Source of the DNA: an uncultured Kiloniellaceae bacterium
GTDB lineage: Bacteria > Pseudomonadota > Alphaproteobacteria > Kiloniellales > Kiloniellaceae
DNA length: 64,000 nt
Assembly: GCA_947500035.1 (NCBI GenBank)
Contig: CANMQP010000005.1
Span: 372,001-436,000 of the forward strand
Direction of reading: 5' to 3'
In this document: in pieces, positions 27,203 through 35,613 of the stretch
Numbering within the stretch: position 1 is the stretch's first letter
Layout of the letters: every line of letters starts with the position of its first letter
Position numbers and translations under genes: made by a program
Notes under the pieces: generated by a model
Seen by the model: the letters and a program-made list of their open reading frames with translations, nothing else
The model's database searches: none
What the model was told of the DNA's origin: nothing

Positions 27203-28438
27203 TTACTTCCTACCGAGCCAGTCGCGCCATGATTTTTTGGTCGGTTGATCTTTCTTCTGTGTGTCACCTTCCAGGGCATCCGCGATCCGGCACAGCATTT
27301 TGCTGGCTTTGCTACGCTTGTCGGCCTGGATCAAGGGCTTGCCGCTGTTGTCGGCAAGATTGAACGACTTGTTATCATGGGGAATGTTAAAGTCGACCTT
27401 ATGTCCCAGCGCTTTTTGGAAATCGCCGAGCTGCATGGCCTGCTCGGTGCTGCCAGTATGGTTTGCTACCACTCTGACTGGTGTTCCCGGGCTGACTTCC
27501 TCGATGTTGCCCAGAGTACGGATCGAGTCTCGCAGGCCCGGCAAAGAGAGCTGGGTTACCAAAATAATTTGAGTCGCCGCCTCGAACACGCCCCTGCGCA
27601 TACTTACGGATGATCTGGGCATATCGACAACAATGCAATCATGTTCACGCCCCAGAGCGTCAAACAATGCGTCGGTAGCCGCGGGATCAAAGAGTATCTC
27701 GTGATCGATGGTTTCTTCCGTGGCCATAACCGAGAGTTTTTCTGTCAGCTTCGCCGTTGCACTGGAAATAAAGAGGCTGTCGATACGCGACGGGCTCTCC
27801 AGTGCCTCGCGCAGACCGCGGGTCGGTTCCAGGTCGAGCGAAAGCGCGATCGTACCAAACTCCAGGTCGAGATCGACAAGAGCAGTGTTCTTATGCTTGT
27901 CCTCGGCCATTCTCCAGGCAAGGTTGACGGCAACGGTGGATGCACCGCAGCCGCCGCGGGACCCGAGAACAACGATTTTTTGTATAGCATCAGGATCTGC
28001 GACAGGCACTTCGTCTTCTTCGACCGGTTCCTCGATGTGCTGTAGAACCGAGGCTAGCGCCTTTTCAGTGATCGGCTTGACCAAGTAGTCTGTGATCCCG
28101 GCGCCGATCATCTCACGGTAGAGGTTGATGTCATTTGCTGAACCGATACCGATCAGGTGCGTATCTTCGGTAAAAGCAGCGGTCAGTGACAGCATCGCCG
28201 TAAGCGGAGACGACGAATCTCCGATATCGACGATTAGGACACGTGGAAGCGGCGATTCAGTGAGGTACTGCATCGCTTCATTGCTGCCGCCGTCGCGGAT
28301 CGTCGTTTCCGCGTAAAACTGCCGCGTTACCGCATCGATCACATCGTGAGTCTGGCCGTCGTTGACGAAAGCCACACATTCAGCAAGTGGCGTGAGCTCT
28401 GTGCTCTCAGATGGGAAAAGATCTTCCGCTGTGCTCAT
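27203..28438 (-). CDS. cpaE: Pilus localisation ATPase CpaE/TadZ
   Basis: A 411-residue protein with an N-terminal receiver-like domain (about residues 15-130) and a C-terminal ParA/MinD-like ATPase. The deviant Walker A motif GSRGGCGASTVAVNLAW begins near residue 157, and VDLDLEFGT and VVDMPRSS supply the switch regions. In related bacteria CpaE/TadZ places the pilus machinery at the cell pole and recruits other Tad proteins. The receiver-like part lacks a clear acidic pocket, as is normal in the family. It ends 6 bases before cpaF and begins 2 bases after cpaD. Confidence 0.93.
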   Translation of the reverse strand: MSTAEDLFPSESTELTPLAECVAFVNDGQTHDVIDAVTRQFYAETTIRDGGSNEAMQYLTESPLPRVLIVDIGDSSSPLTAMLSLTAAFTEDTHLIGIGSANDINLYREMIGAGITDYLVKPITEKALASVLQHIEEPVEEDEVPVADPDAIQKIVVLGSRGGCGASTVAVNLAWRMAEDKHKNTALVDLDLEFGTIALSLDLEPTRGLREALESPSRIDSLFISSATAKLTEKLSVMATEETIDHEILFDPAATDALFDALGREHDCIVVDMPRSSVSMRRGVFEAATQIILVTQLSLPGLRDSIRTLGNIEEVSPGTPVRVVANHTGSTEQAMQLGDFQKALGHKVDFNIPHDNKSFNLADNSGKPLIQADKRSKASKMLCRIADALEGDTQKKDQPTKKSWRDWLGRK

Positions 28439-28440
28439 TT

Positions 28441-29184
28441 CTACTCAATCCCCTGTGTTGAAAGGGCGTCTATTAGCGGAGTGATCTCGCCACTGCGATA
28501 GCGCTCTATACCCAGGACGGAGGCAGCGCCATCTGCAGGCCCACCGGCAGTGCCAGAGTGAAGGTCGGCCGGGTTCGCGACCATGAGACCGAGATTGGTC
28601 TGGTTGGCGCAGTCTCTCAAATGCACCGGCCGGTCTCCACGCCCAGGGGCTTCGCTGCTGCAGTCCGGCAGTCTGACGAGTGTGCGTGTCACGATCAGAG
28701 CAACACGATCGTCCGGCGCCCGTTGCGCAGTGATCGGTGTCTGCGCCACGTGAGACCGAAGTCCGAGGTTCGCGAGCTCGAGACGGAGTGTTTCGATCCG
28801 CTCACTCGTCGCCGGCAGGTGCTCCTGTTCGTCGGAGCGCAGACCATCGAGCAGAATCTGATCTGCGCGCGTGATGTTTCTGCTGCGCAGGAAGGTAATC
28901 AGACGGCTGCGTTCTTCATCCGTCAGGCCGATTGTCCCATTGGGAAAGTTGACGGCGTGGGCTTGAACGACCGACTGCGTATCCAGGGTCGCCATTGCAT
29001 CTATTTGCTGCCAATTGCCTGTCATGATAGCGTTCTCGGCCACGCCAACTGTAGTGTCATAGAGGAACTGGCTGGCATCCTCCGACGTAAATTCAGCGTT
29101 TCCGTTGCTGCAAGCGCTCAGGAGCAGGCTGGCTGCAAAGAGTGTCGGCGCTATCATCTGCCTTTGAAATACTGCGTGTTTCAT
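28441..29184 (-). CDS. cpaD: Flp pilus lipoprotein CpaD
   Basis: A 247-residue periplasmic or outer-membrane protein. The signal sequence ends in a lipobox, LLLSACSNG, so Cys25 or so should be lipidated. The domain shows the CpaD features of a Cys pair (RLPDCS and RDCANQTNLG) and the segment GLMVANPADL close to the C-terminus. It belongs to the outer-membrane part of the Tad system with the CpaC secretin. It lies 10 bases after cpaC and 2 bases before cpaE. Confidence 0.9.
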   Translation of the reverse strand: MKHAVFQRQMIAPTLFAASLLLSACSNGNAEFTSEDASQFLYDTTVGVAENAIMTGNWQQIDAMATLDTQSVVQAHAVNFPNGTIGLTDEERSRLITFLRSRNITRADQILLDGLRSDEQEHLPATSERIETLRLELANLGLRSHVAQTPITAQRAPDDRVALIVTRTLVRLPDCSSEAPGRGDRPVHLRDCANQTNLGLMVANPADLHSGTAGGPADGAASVLGIERYRSGEITPLIDALSTQGIE

Positions 29185-29194
29185 ATCGTTCGCT

Positions 29195-30586
29195 CTACTC
29201 TAGGATGAAGCCAAGAGGGCGGGTTAACCCAGTCGCTGAAGACGAGGTGGCCGGCACCGTGATGTTCGTTGAAGGCGCGTTGTTCTGCGTCGTGTCGATC
29301 CGTCGTCCGTCTTCCGTCCGCTGTTTTGTGTACGCATCCGTTGGCAGGGGCAGTTGTTGTGAAACCGGACGCACCAGATAGGGTGTGACGATGATCACAA
29401 GCTCACTCTCTCTTCTCTGGAAACGATCACTCGTGAAGAGCTCGCCAAGGACCGGAATGTCGCCCAGGCCTGGAATCTTACTGGTGACCTGCTGTGTATC
29501 GTCGAGTAAAAGACCTGCAATCGCGAAACTCTGGCCAGAACCCAGTTCGACGGTGGTTTCCGCCCGGCGTGTCGTAAGGGCGGGGATCACGACATCGGCG
29601 AGCGTCACCGCTCCATTCTGTGACAGCTGGCTTACTTCAGGCCTTACCCGCATGCTGATAAGGTTGTCGCCAACCAAAGTTGGGGTAAAGGCCAGGCTGA
29701 CACCGAATTCCTTGAACTCAATTTCAATATCGCGGCCGCCGCTGTCATTCGTCTGTGCGCCGACCGGGATGGGAAATTCGCCACCGGCAAGAAAGCTCGC
29801 GGTTTCACCGGACAGGGCTGTAAGGTTCGGCTCGGCCAGCACCGTGACCAACTCATCGTCCGCGAGTGCGTCGATCAGGAGGTTGAGGTCGAGGTTGCCG
29901 GAAGAGCCATCGGCCGAAAAGAAGTTAGGCGTAGTGTCGGCCAGGATCGTCGAGGTGTTTGAGAAGAGCCCGAACGTGAACGACCCGTTTACGACAGCAC
30001 TCCAATCGAAGCCGAACTGCTCGAGAACGTCTTTCGAGACTTCCGCAACTCGCACCCGAAGATTGACCTGATTCGGTGCGGTCACTTGAATCTGATTGAT
30101 GACCTCTTCGACACTGTTCACGAAGCGCGCAGTTACAAGCTGCGCATTTGCGGCCTCTGTTGCCGTATTCGCCGTACCGGTGAGAATAATGCCGCCATCG
30201 ATCGAAGTCGCCGTGATACGAGCGTTTGGGGCGACAGCCGCGATCGAGCTTTGCAGCCGGCTGAGATTGTGGCTCACCTCAAGGGTGATGTTGGCGATCA
30301 CGTTGTCGTTTGCGTCCACAGCAAAGAGTGTGGTTTCGCCAGGCGCCTGACCGAACACGTATATCAACTGCGGTGACTTGACGTTGACATCGGCAATTTC
30401 AGGATTGGCGACGAATACCGATACAGCGGATTCCTCGAGGCGCAGCAACTGCCCCTCGTTGATTTCCAGCTTAACCGGCTCACCCGTAGCAGGAGCAGCG
30501 TAGCCGACGATGTCGGCCCGCGCCGCCGAGTGTGTCAACAGCGCCAACATCAGCAGCGTTGTTAGAAATCTCTGTAACGTCTTCAT
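29195..30586 (-). CDS. cpaC: Flp pilus secretin CpaC/RcpA
   Basis: A 463-residue outer-membrane channel protein. An N-terminal signal peptide (residues about 1-24) is followed by the pilus-assembly N domain (EGQLLRLEESAVSVFVANPE), a BON-like domain around residues 95-155, and the secretin domain (about 180-420). The secretin signature includes VELGSGQSFAIAGLL and VPVLGELFTSDRF. It forms the pore through which the Flp pilus leaves the cell. Its start overlaps the cpaB stop by 4 bases. Confidence 0.94.
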   Translation of the reverse strand: MKTLQRFLTTLLMLALLTHSAARADIVGYAAPATGEPVKLEINEGQLLRLEESAVSVFVANPEIADVNVKSPQLIYVFGQAPGETTLFAVDANDNVIANITLEVSHNLSRLQSSIAAVAPNARITATSIDGGIILTGTANTATEAANAQLVTARFVNSVEEVINQIQVTAPNQVNLRVRVAEVSKDVLEQFGFDWSAVVNGSFTFGLFSNTSTILADTTPNFFSADGSSGNLDLNLLIDALADDELVTVLAEPNLTALSGETASFLAGGEFPIPVGAQTNDSGGRDIEIEFKEFGVSLAFTPTLVGDNLISMRVRPEVSQLSQNGAVTLADVVIPALTTRRAETTVELGSGQSFAIAGLLLDDTQQVTSKIPGLGDIPVLGELFTSDRFQRRESELVIIVTPYLVRPVSQQLPLPTDAYTKQRTEDGRRIDTTQNNAPSTNITVPATSSSATGLTRPLGFILE

Positions 30587-31488
30587 TGCGCCCCTACCAC
30601 TTCAATGTCGAGTTCCTCGACCTCGCTGCCTCGAGCAACGACAACTTTCGTTTCACCGATACCCGGACGGGGGACAAGAACACTCACATCACTATCCCAA
30701 GTGTAAGTCCTTCCCTTTTCGGGTTCCGGTTCTTCCAAGGGAGCCTCGCCGCGCGATAGCCTTTGCAGTTCCTCGTCGTCCTTGATGAGACTGCGCAGGC
30801 TTAACGACAGCTGTCCCATGTCTCGCACGGTCGCGATCATCTCGGCTTGCCGGGGACTCAGCTCAAGCGTTGCCGTGTCGGCAATGCTTGGCTCGCTCTC
30901 GGTCGTGTTGTCAGTCGTTTGGTCGACCGCGAGAATTCTCACGTTCGTCAAAATCGTCTCACTGGCCCGGCGCTCCGTTCGGTCTTCGAGAGACGAGTCC
31001 TGGATTGTGTGGCTGAGGATGAGATCGACCCTATCACCCGGGAACACGAAGCCGCCAATGCCCGACGTTGCGTCAACCTCGATCGACACCGCTCTAAAAC
31101 CCGGTTTCAGGACGGCGGCAAGAAAGCCGCGATCGCCAGGCGCCACCATGCGGCCTTGAGTTATCGGTTCGCCAGCGGAGATATTCTGTCTGGCAACAGA
31201 TCCAATCAGGGTCGTTTCGTCAAAAGCGTCCTGGATCAAATAGCTCTCGGCGAGACCGTCATCGGGCCAAGCCTGCCATTCCAGGTCTTCCTGCTGTAAG
31301 AACGTCCCTAGTGGAATATCAGATTTGGCAATCAGGACGTAAGTCAGGACGGGAGCAGGTGGAGCCTCGACTTCTCCGGCCACCTGCACGGGCGCACGCT
31401 GAGCGTCAAGCCAGTTTTTGGCGACGAAGGCGGTGCCTCCCATCATAAAGAGGGCACCCAAGATCAGGAGTATATTTCGTATCGACAT
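30583..31488 (-). CDS. cpaB: Flp pilus assembly protein CpaB/RcpC
   Basis: A 301-residue protein anchored by an N-terminal membrane helix (residues 4-24), followed by a SAF/AFP-like domain (about 50-115, with the typical IPLGTFLQQEDLEWQAWP) and the RcpC domain to about 235. The C-terminal extension is acidic. In related systems CpaB is a periplasmic protein linking the secretin with the inner-membrane machinery. Upstream there is a 270-base gap with a cpaA remnant, so cpaB may need its own promoter or read-through from cpaA. Confidence 0.92.
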   Translation of the reverse strand: MSIRNILLILGALFMMGGTAFVAKNWLDAQRAPVQVAGEVEAPPAPVLTYVLIAKSDIPLGTFLQQEDLEWQAWPDDGLAESYLIQDAFDETTLIGSVARQNISAGEPITQGRMVAPGDRGFLAAVLKPGFRAVSIEVDATSGIGGFVFPGDRVDLILSHTIQDSSLEDRTERRASETILTNVRILAVDQTTDNTTESEPSIADTATLELSPRQAEMIATVRDMGQLSLSLRSLIKDDEELQRLSRGEAPLEEPEPEKGRTYTWDSDVSVLVPRPGIGETKVVVARGSEVEELDIEVVGAQ

Positions 31489-31497
31489 GGCATTAGC

Positions 31498-31623
31498 CTA
31501 TCTCAGCAATGTGAACGCTACGTAAACGCCAGCAGTTGTATTCGCAGTACCGTAGAGCATTGTTATTTTTGACTATTTTTTTGACGCCTAACTGTCTGTT
31601 TCAGTACGCATTTGAGACCTGAA
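31498..31623 (-). pseudogene. Decayed 3' end of a second cpaA-like peptidase gene
   Basis: Translated on the minus strand, bases 31498-31560 read LYGTANTTAGVYVAFTLLR and a stop. The intact CpaA ends PYGTAIAIGGVYVAFTLLG and a stop, so the match is unmistakable. Further upstream in the same frame, SKK-stop-SKIT aligns with SKEILKKP of CpaA, and a second in-frame stop lies just before it; resemblance fades beyond about 31623. There is no start codon or catalytic part left. It lies directly between cpaA and cpaB and records a partial duplication, or replacement by a second copy. A hairpin (ACTCCT/AGGAGT, 31691-31708) lies in the rest of the gap. Confidence 0.8.
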
Positions 31624-31759
31624 AACAAACCTCTTGATGCCGTTTTGTGATCGCATGGATCAACCTCAAAGAGATCACCGACTTGGAGCAACTCCTACTA
31701 CCAGGAGTGGAGCGGAATTGCAGGCCAACTCTTTGTATTTTTATCAACATAGTTTTAGC

Positions 31760-32278
31760 TTAGCCCAGCAGTGTGAACGCGACGTAAACACCGCCGATAG
31801 CAATGGCTGTTCCATAAGGTATTGGTTTTTTTAATATTTCCTTAGAGTCCAAAGTCGTGACCTGTGGCAAAAAAGGGGCAAATACGGACGCTTGGTAATA
31901 GAGGAAACTAAACCGGGCGTACAAAATGTATCCGAAGGCAATCACACCACCTGCGAGGGCGGTTAAAATAAGGAAATCAAGAACCAGATCCGGCCCCGCC
32001 CACAGCGAGATTGCCGCGATGAGTTTCGAATCGCCGCCACCGCAGTACTTGAGAGAAAAAAGGATAAAACCGACGGTTAGCACCGAAATCATGACACCGA
32101 CCGAACTCAACCAGTCTACAGATGTGTCGGAAGACAGGACAAAAGCGGGATAAAGAATGAGCATCGATAGGCTGAAAACATTTGGCAGCGTAAATCTCTT
32201 AACGTCCACGTAGGCTGCTGCCAGGACGATAAGCAGAAAAATAAAGACCGTGATGTTTGAGAGAGAATAGTAAAGCAT
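31760..32278 (-). CDS. cpaA: Prepilin peptidase CpaA/TadV (A24 family)
   Basis: An integral membrane aspartic peptidase of 172 residues that processes Flp and the TadE-type pseudopilins. The two catalytic aspartates are Asp25 in AAYVDVKRF and Asp83 in the CGGGDSKL (GGGD) motif. About six membrane helices are visible, and the N-methylase domain of large PilD proteins is absent, as expected. I set the start at 32278 (MLYYSLSN), because an upstream in-frame ATG at 32320 lies inside the loop of a terminator hairpin and would add a non-helical leader. GGGGA lies about 13 bases before the chosen ATG. Confidence 0.92.
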   Translation of the reverse strand: MLYYSLSNITVFIFLLIVLAAAYVDVKRFTLPNVFSLSMLILYPAFVLSSDTSVDWLSSVGVMISVLTVGFILFSLKYCGGGDSKLIAAISLWAGPDLVLDFLILTALAGGVIAFGYILYARFSFLYYQASVFAPFLPQVTTLDSKEILKKPIPYGTAIAIGGVYVAFTLLG

Positions 32279-32301
32279 TGCGGTTAACTCGTCCCCGGGA
32301 G

Positions 32302-32335
32302 AAAAAAGGCCGAGGGGCATAAACGCTCCTCGGCC
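32302..32335 (-). terminator. Intrinsic terminator between flp and cpaA
   Basis: On the minus strand GGCCGAGG pairs with CCTCGGCC (8 base pairs, 12-base loop) and is followed at once by six T residues. This is a classic Rho-independent terminator, 49 bases after the flp stop. It should limit transcription of cpaA and the downstream machinery relative to the abundant pilin, with read-through supplying the rest. Confidence 0.85.
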
Positions 32336-32384
32336 CTTCTTTGTTTAATGCAGCCCGCAAATTGTCTTGCGAACTGGACGGTCG

Positions 32385-32576
32385 TTACGGAGTACCGGCA
32401 CCCTGCTGGGCATTTTCGAGCTCGGTCCGAACCGTCGTGAACATGTTCGTGAGCTCAGTACCCATCAAGCGCAGTGCGCCAATAGCGGCGATCGAAATCA
32501 GAGCGGCAATCAGACCGTATTCGATCGCGGTTGCACCTGACTCGTCGTTGATGAACGATTTAATGGTCGTAAACAT
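32385..32576 (-). CDS. flp: Flp-type IVb pilin
   Basis: The major pilin, 63 residues. The prepilin leader is cut after Gly14 (FINDESG) before ATAIEYGLIAALIS, which carries the Glu at +5 and Tyr at +6 that define Flp pilins. The mature protein is a single hydrophobic helix followed by a short polar tail. It is the first gene of the tad locus, with a long AT-rich region upstream and its own terminator downstream, consistent with high-level, partly independent expression. Confidence 0.94.
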   Translation of the reverse strand: MFTTIKSFINDESGATAIEYGLIAALISIAAIGALRLMGTELTNMFTTVRTELENAQQGAGTP

Positions 32577-32920
32577 TCTTAAAACCTCCAGTTAGCAGAA
32601 AACCTGTGGACGATAATGACGTGAACGCATTAACAAACAGTAAATGTAAAACGAGAAAAAGTCCTGTAACTCATTGTTAAACCATGAGAAAAATGATTTA
32701 TATTTGCCAAAATTAAATACAAAATTACCTTATAATTTACATAAAATTTTATATATTAATTTTGTTTAGCTAGTACAGATGCTTATTTCCTTTTATTGTT
32801 TGTGTTCTTAAGGAAAGATGCTCAAAAGGAATCGTTTTTACACAATATATTGCCTTTTTTGATCCATTGGGTTTAGGGTCTTGGATTAACTATCAAGTGT
32901 GTTGAGAGACAGGGGCTCGC
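32577..32920. promoter_or_regulatory. AT-rich regulatory region between flp and cobQ
   Basis: This 344-base divergent gap is strikingly AT-rich between about 32640 and 32830 compared with its GC-rich surroundings, with runs such as ATAAAATTTTATATATTAAT. It must hold the flp promoter and that of cobQ. The richness in TA steps suits intrinsically curved DNA or binding of a xenogeneic-silencer-like protein such as MucR/Ros. I see no cobalamin riboswitch pattern before cobQ and no sigma-54 promoter. Confidence 0.55.
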
Positions 32921-34399
32921 GTGCCGAAAAACACCGCCGCGTTAATGTTTCAGGGGACCGGGTCAGATGTTGGAAAATCCCTGCTGGTTGCAGGGTTGGC
33001 GCGTGCTTTTTCACGTAGTGGCCTTTCGGTTCGGCCCTTCAAACCGCAAAACATGTCGAATAATGCCGCGGTAACAGAAGACGGTGGTGAAATCGGCCGG
33101 GCGCAGGCGCTCCAGGCCCGTGCCTGTGGTCTCGCGCCCCATACCGACATGAATCCCGTTCTCCTGAAGCCTCAGAGTGAAGTCGGCGCCCAAGTGGTCG
33201 TCCAGGGCAAGGTGACCGGGAGCGCAACGGCCAGAGAATACTGGTCCCTGAAGCCCAAGCTGATGCCTGCGGTGCTGGAGAGCTTCCATCGCCTGAGCGC
33301 AGACGCAGACCTTATCCTGATCGAGGGGGCAGGCAGTGCCTCGGAAGTCAATCTGCGCGCTGGTGATATCGCCAATATGGGTTTTGCGGAGGCGGCGGAT
33401 CTGCCGGTCATCCTGATCGGTGATATCGATCGGGGCGGGGTTATTGCCAGCCTGGTCGGTACGGCGGCGGTGCTTCCTGCGGCGGAGCGGGCCCGGATCA
33501 AAGGTTTCGTCATTAACAAGTTTCGTGGAGACGTCAGTCTTTTCGACGAAGGTCTCGATCTTATTGCTGAAAAGACCGGGTTCGAGGCCCTGGGTGTAGT
33601 TCCCTTTTTGGACGCCGCGCGCCGGCTTCCAGCCGAGGACTCGGTTCAACTCTCCGTTTTACCAGAGGACAGGGCGGTTTCCGGCGATGTCATCGTCGCC
33701 GTCCCGGTGCTGTCACGAATTTCCAATTTTGACGATCTGGATCCCTTGATCGCGGAACCCGGTGTAAGCGTCATCTTCGTTCAACCGGGAGAGGCCTTGC
33801 CCGGGAATGCGCATTTGGTGGTTCTGCCCGGCTCAAAAGCCACGCTTGCTGATCTGGCATTTCTTCGGGCGCAGGGCTGGGACATTGATCTGGAAGCCCA
33901 TTATCGGCGCGGAGGGCATATCTTAGGCCTCTGCGGAGGTTATCAGATGCTTGGCAGGCAAATCAGTGATCCCCAGGGTATCGAGGGTGCGGTCGGCGGC
34001 GCGGAGGGACTGGGGATGCTCGACGTGGACACGGTGCTGAGCGATGACAAGACTTTGGTTGCCGTGGAGGGGCTCGAGCTGGCCAGCAGGCAGGCTGTGA
34101 GCGGCTACGAGATGCATATCGGCATTACGACCGGGCCCGGAACGCAGGCCCCTATGATAGAGCTTGGCGGGCGTGCCGAAGGCGCCGTATCGGCCGATGG
34201 GCGGATTGCGGGCTGTTATCTGCACGGAATTTTTTCGGCAGACGGCTATCGGCAGAGTCTGCTGGCCCGGCTGGGCAGGAGAGAGGAGTCCGGTCTCAAC
34301 TACGAACACGGCGTTGAAGAGGCTCTAGACGCCCTTGCAGAGCACCTTGCTGCCCACCTTGACCTTGAACGACTATTGGACATTGCGCATAGCAGGTAG
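32921..34399 (+). CDS. cobQ: Cobyric acid synthase (glutamine-hydrolysing)
   Basis: A cobalamin biosynthesis enzyme of 492 residues that amidates four side chains of adenosylcobyrinic diamide. The N-terminal domain is a DTBS-like ATPase with the P-loop [15 protein letters not shown] and the family hallmark KPQNMSNNA. The C-terminal glutaminase has the nucleophile Cys338 in [10 protein letters not shown] and His435 in CYLHGIF. Translation starts at GTG. No other cobalamin gene lies in the window, so it is a detached member of the pathway. Both domains are complete. Confidence 0.95.
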   Translation: MPKNTAALMFQGTGSDVGKSLLVAGLARAFSRSGLSVRPFKPQNMSNNAAVTEDGGEIGRAQALQARACGLAPHTDMNPVLLKPQSEVGAQVVVQGKVTGSATAREYWSLKPKLMPAVLESFHRLSADADLILIEGAGSASEVNLRAGDIANMGFAEAADLPVILIGDIDRGGVIASLVGTAAVLPAAERARIKGFVINKFRGDVSLFDEGLDLIAEKTGFEALGVVPFLDAARRLPAEDSVQLSVLPEDRAVSGDVIVAVPVLSRISNFDDLDPLIAEPGVSVIFVQPGEALPGNAHLVVLPGSKATLADLAFLRAQGWDIDLEAHYRRGGHILGLCGGYQMLGRQISDPQGIEGAVGGAEGLGMLDVDTVLSDDKTLVAVEGLELASRQAVSGYEMHIGITTGPGTQAPMIELGGRAEGAVSADGRIAGCYLHGIFSADGYRQSLLARLGRREESGLNYEHGVEEALDALAEHLAAHLDLERLLDIAHSR

Positions 34400-34554
34400 C
34401 TTGCAAATGGCAGAGTTAGGTTGGGAACGCCTATTCTTTGACGGTCTTGATGATAAAATTGTGTTTTCTGGCAAGGAGTTAAGAGTGGAGCGATGCCGCA
34501 TAGATCCACCGGGCATCGTGATCCCATAGCTGAAAGACGGGCGACACGACGCTG

Positions 34555-34646
34555 CCCAGAACGTGGTTCCCAGAAAGTGGTTCCCAGAACGTGGTTCCCA
34601 GAACGTGGTTTTCGGAACTCATAATCTTATCGCCTGGGAACCACGT
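34555..34646. repeat. Four 14-base tandem repeats with one inverted copy
   Basis: Units at 34555-34568, 34569-34582, 34583-34596 and 34597-34610 read CCCAGAACGTGGTT, with one substitution in the second. After 23 bases an inverted copy of most of the unit (CTGGGAACCACGT) lies at 34634-34646, so the last units can fold back on it. No coding potential is evident. The preceding stretch 34400-34554 holds only a possible 41-codon frame at 34407 that I do not accept as a gene. Confidence 0.75.
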
Positions 34647-34656
34647 CCCGGATGGG

Positions 34657-34752
34657 TCGTGTTTTGCCTGGTTTTAGGGGCGTCGAGCCATCTCACCGGG
34701 CCTACGGGCCCGCTTTCGAGACCTCTCCTGCCTAAAACCAGGCAAAACACGA
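34657..34752. repeat. 22-base perfect inverted repeat with inner UACG hairpin
   Basis: The arms 34657-34678 and 34731-34752 are exact reverse complements over 22 bases, with a 52-base interior. Inside is a second stem, CGGGCC-TACG-GGCCCG (34697-34712), whose RNA would have a very stable C(UACG)G tetraloop. The unit is 96 bases, non-coding, and lies before the convergent end of the FAA hydrolase gene. It may be a very small MITE, a REP-like element or a bidirectional RNA structure. No target-site duplication is obvious. Confidence 0.75.
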
Positions 34753-34783
34753 TCAAGACCATTAAGGAACATGAGTCCTCAAC

Positions 34784-35479
34784 CTAGTCCGCGTCCTCAA
34801 TTTTAATGTGCAGGGGGGCGAGGCCTTCTATAGAGGCTGCCACCCGATCACCCGGCAGCACAAAGCCGACACCCGCGGGTGTCCCGGTAAAAACCAGATC
34901 GCCCGGCTTCAGCTCGAACATGCGTGACAGATAGGAGACGATTTCGGGTACCGACCAGATCATCTCCTTGAGATCCGCGTCCTGCCGGGGTCTGTCATTG
35001 ACGCTCAATGCGATCCGGCCGGCATTCATGGGCGGACATTCCGCCTTGGGCGTGATCAGGCCGCAGGGCGCGGAGCGGTCAAAGGCCTTGGCGGCCGTCC
35101 AGGGCAGGCTCCGGTCTTCGGCGACCTGCTGCAGGTCTTTGCGGGTTAGATCGATCCCGACCGCGTAGCCGAAGATATGTTCATCTGCGTCCTCAGTGGA
35201 GATCTCGTAGCCGCCCTTTTCGATTGCCACCACGAGCTCGACTTCGTGATGCAGGCTGGCCGTTGCAGGCGGATAGGGCAGGGACCCGCCGTCGCTGACG
35301 ATCCCGTCGCTGGGCTTATTAAAGAAAAAGGGGGATTCCCGGTCGGGATCCCGGCCGGTTTCGTGAATGTGAGAGAGATAATTGTGTCCGACACAGTAGA
35401 TCCGTCTGACCGGGAACTGTTCGGAACGCCCGACAATACCGACAGATGCGGCAGGTTCGGGCGGAAAGAGGTATTCCAT
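34784..35479 (-). CDS. Fumarylacetoacetate hydrolase-family protein
   Basis: A 231-residue metal-dependent enzyme of the FAH family, the short form related to fumarylpyruvate hydrolase and acylpyruvase. The metal site is visible as HHEVELVVAI (residues about 77-86), with the acidic ligand in GYAVGIDLTRKD, and the usual TGTPAGVG lies near residue 200. The start region carries CVGHNYLSH, typical for the group. It cleaves C-C bonds of 2,4-diketo acids or decarboxylates oxaloacetate in characterised relatives. It stands alone downstream of the SUF operon, 134 bases after sufA. Confidence 0.88.
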   Translation of the reverse strand: MEYLFPPEPAASVGIVGRSEQFPVRRIYCVGHNYLSHIHETGRDPDRESPFFFNKPSDGIVSDGGSLPYPPATASLHHEVELVVAIEKGGYEISTEDADEHIFGYAVGIDLTRKDLQQVAEDRSLPWTAAKAFDRSAPCGLITPKAECPPMNAGRIALSVNDRPRQDADLKEMIWSVPEIVSYLSRMFELKPGDLVFTGTPAGVGFVLPGDRVAASIEGLAPLHIKIEDAD

Positions 35480-35613
35480 TGGGACCCGTGCGACTTTCTT
35501 ACGTTAGTGCGACGCCAGAAAATCTATCATGTTTCAGCGCACAGCCAACACGCTCAATGAGCAGCTATGTTTTCCGGCACTATAAGGTACGGGGGTGATC
35601 CTGTCGCTTCAGA

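Noticed and set aside
32279-32320. A longer CpaA N-terminus starting at 32320
   Set aside because: The extra start lies inside the loop of a strong terminator hairpin and would add a polar leader before the first membrane helix.
32577-32920. Cobalamin riboswitch upstream of cobQ
   Set aside because: I could not find the conserved B12-box-like core; the gap is AT-rich and resembles a promoter region.
34407-34529. A possible 41-residue peptide after cobQ
   Set aside because: No ribosome site, no family resemblance, and it lies in a repeat-bearing spacer.
34555-34610. CRISPR-like array
   Set aside because: The 14-base units are directly adjacent with no spacers, and no cas genes are present.
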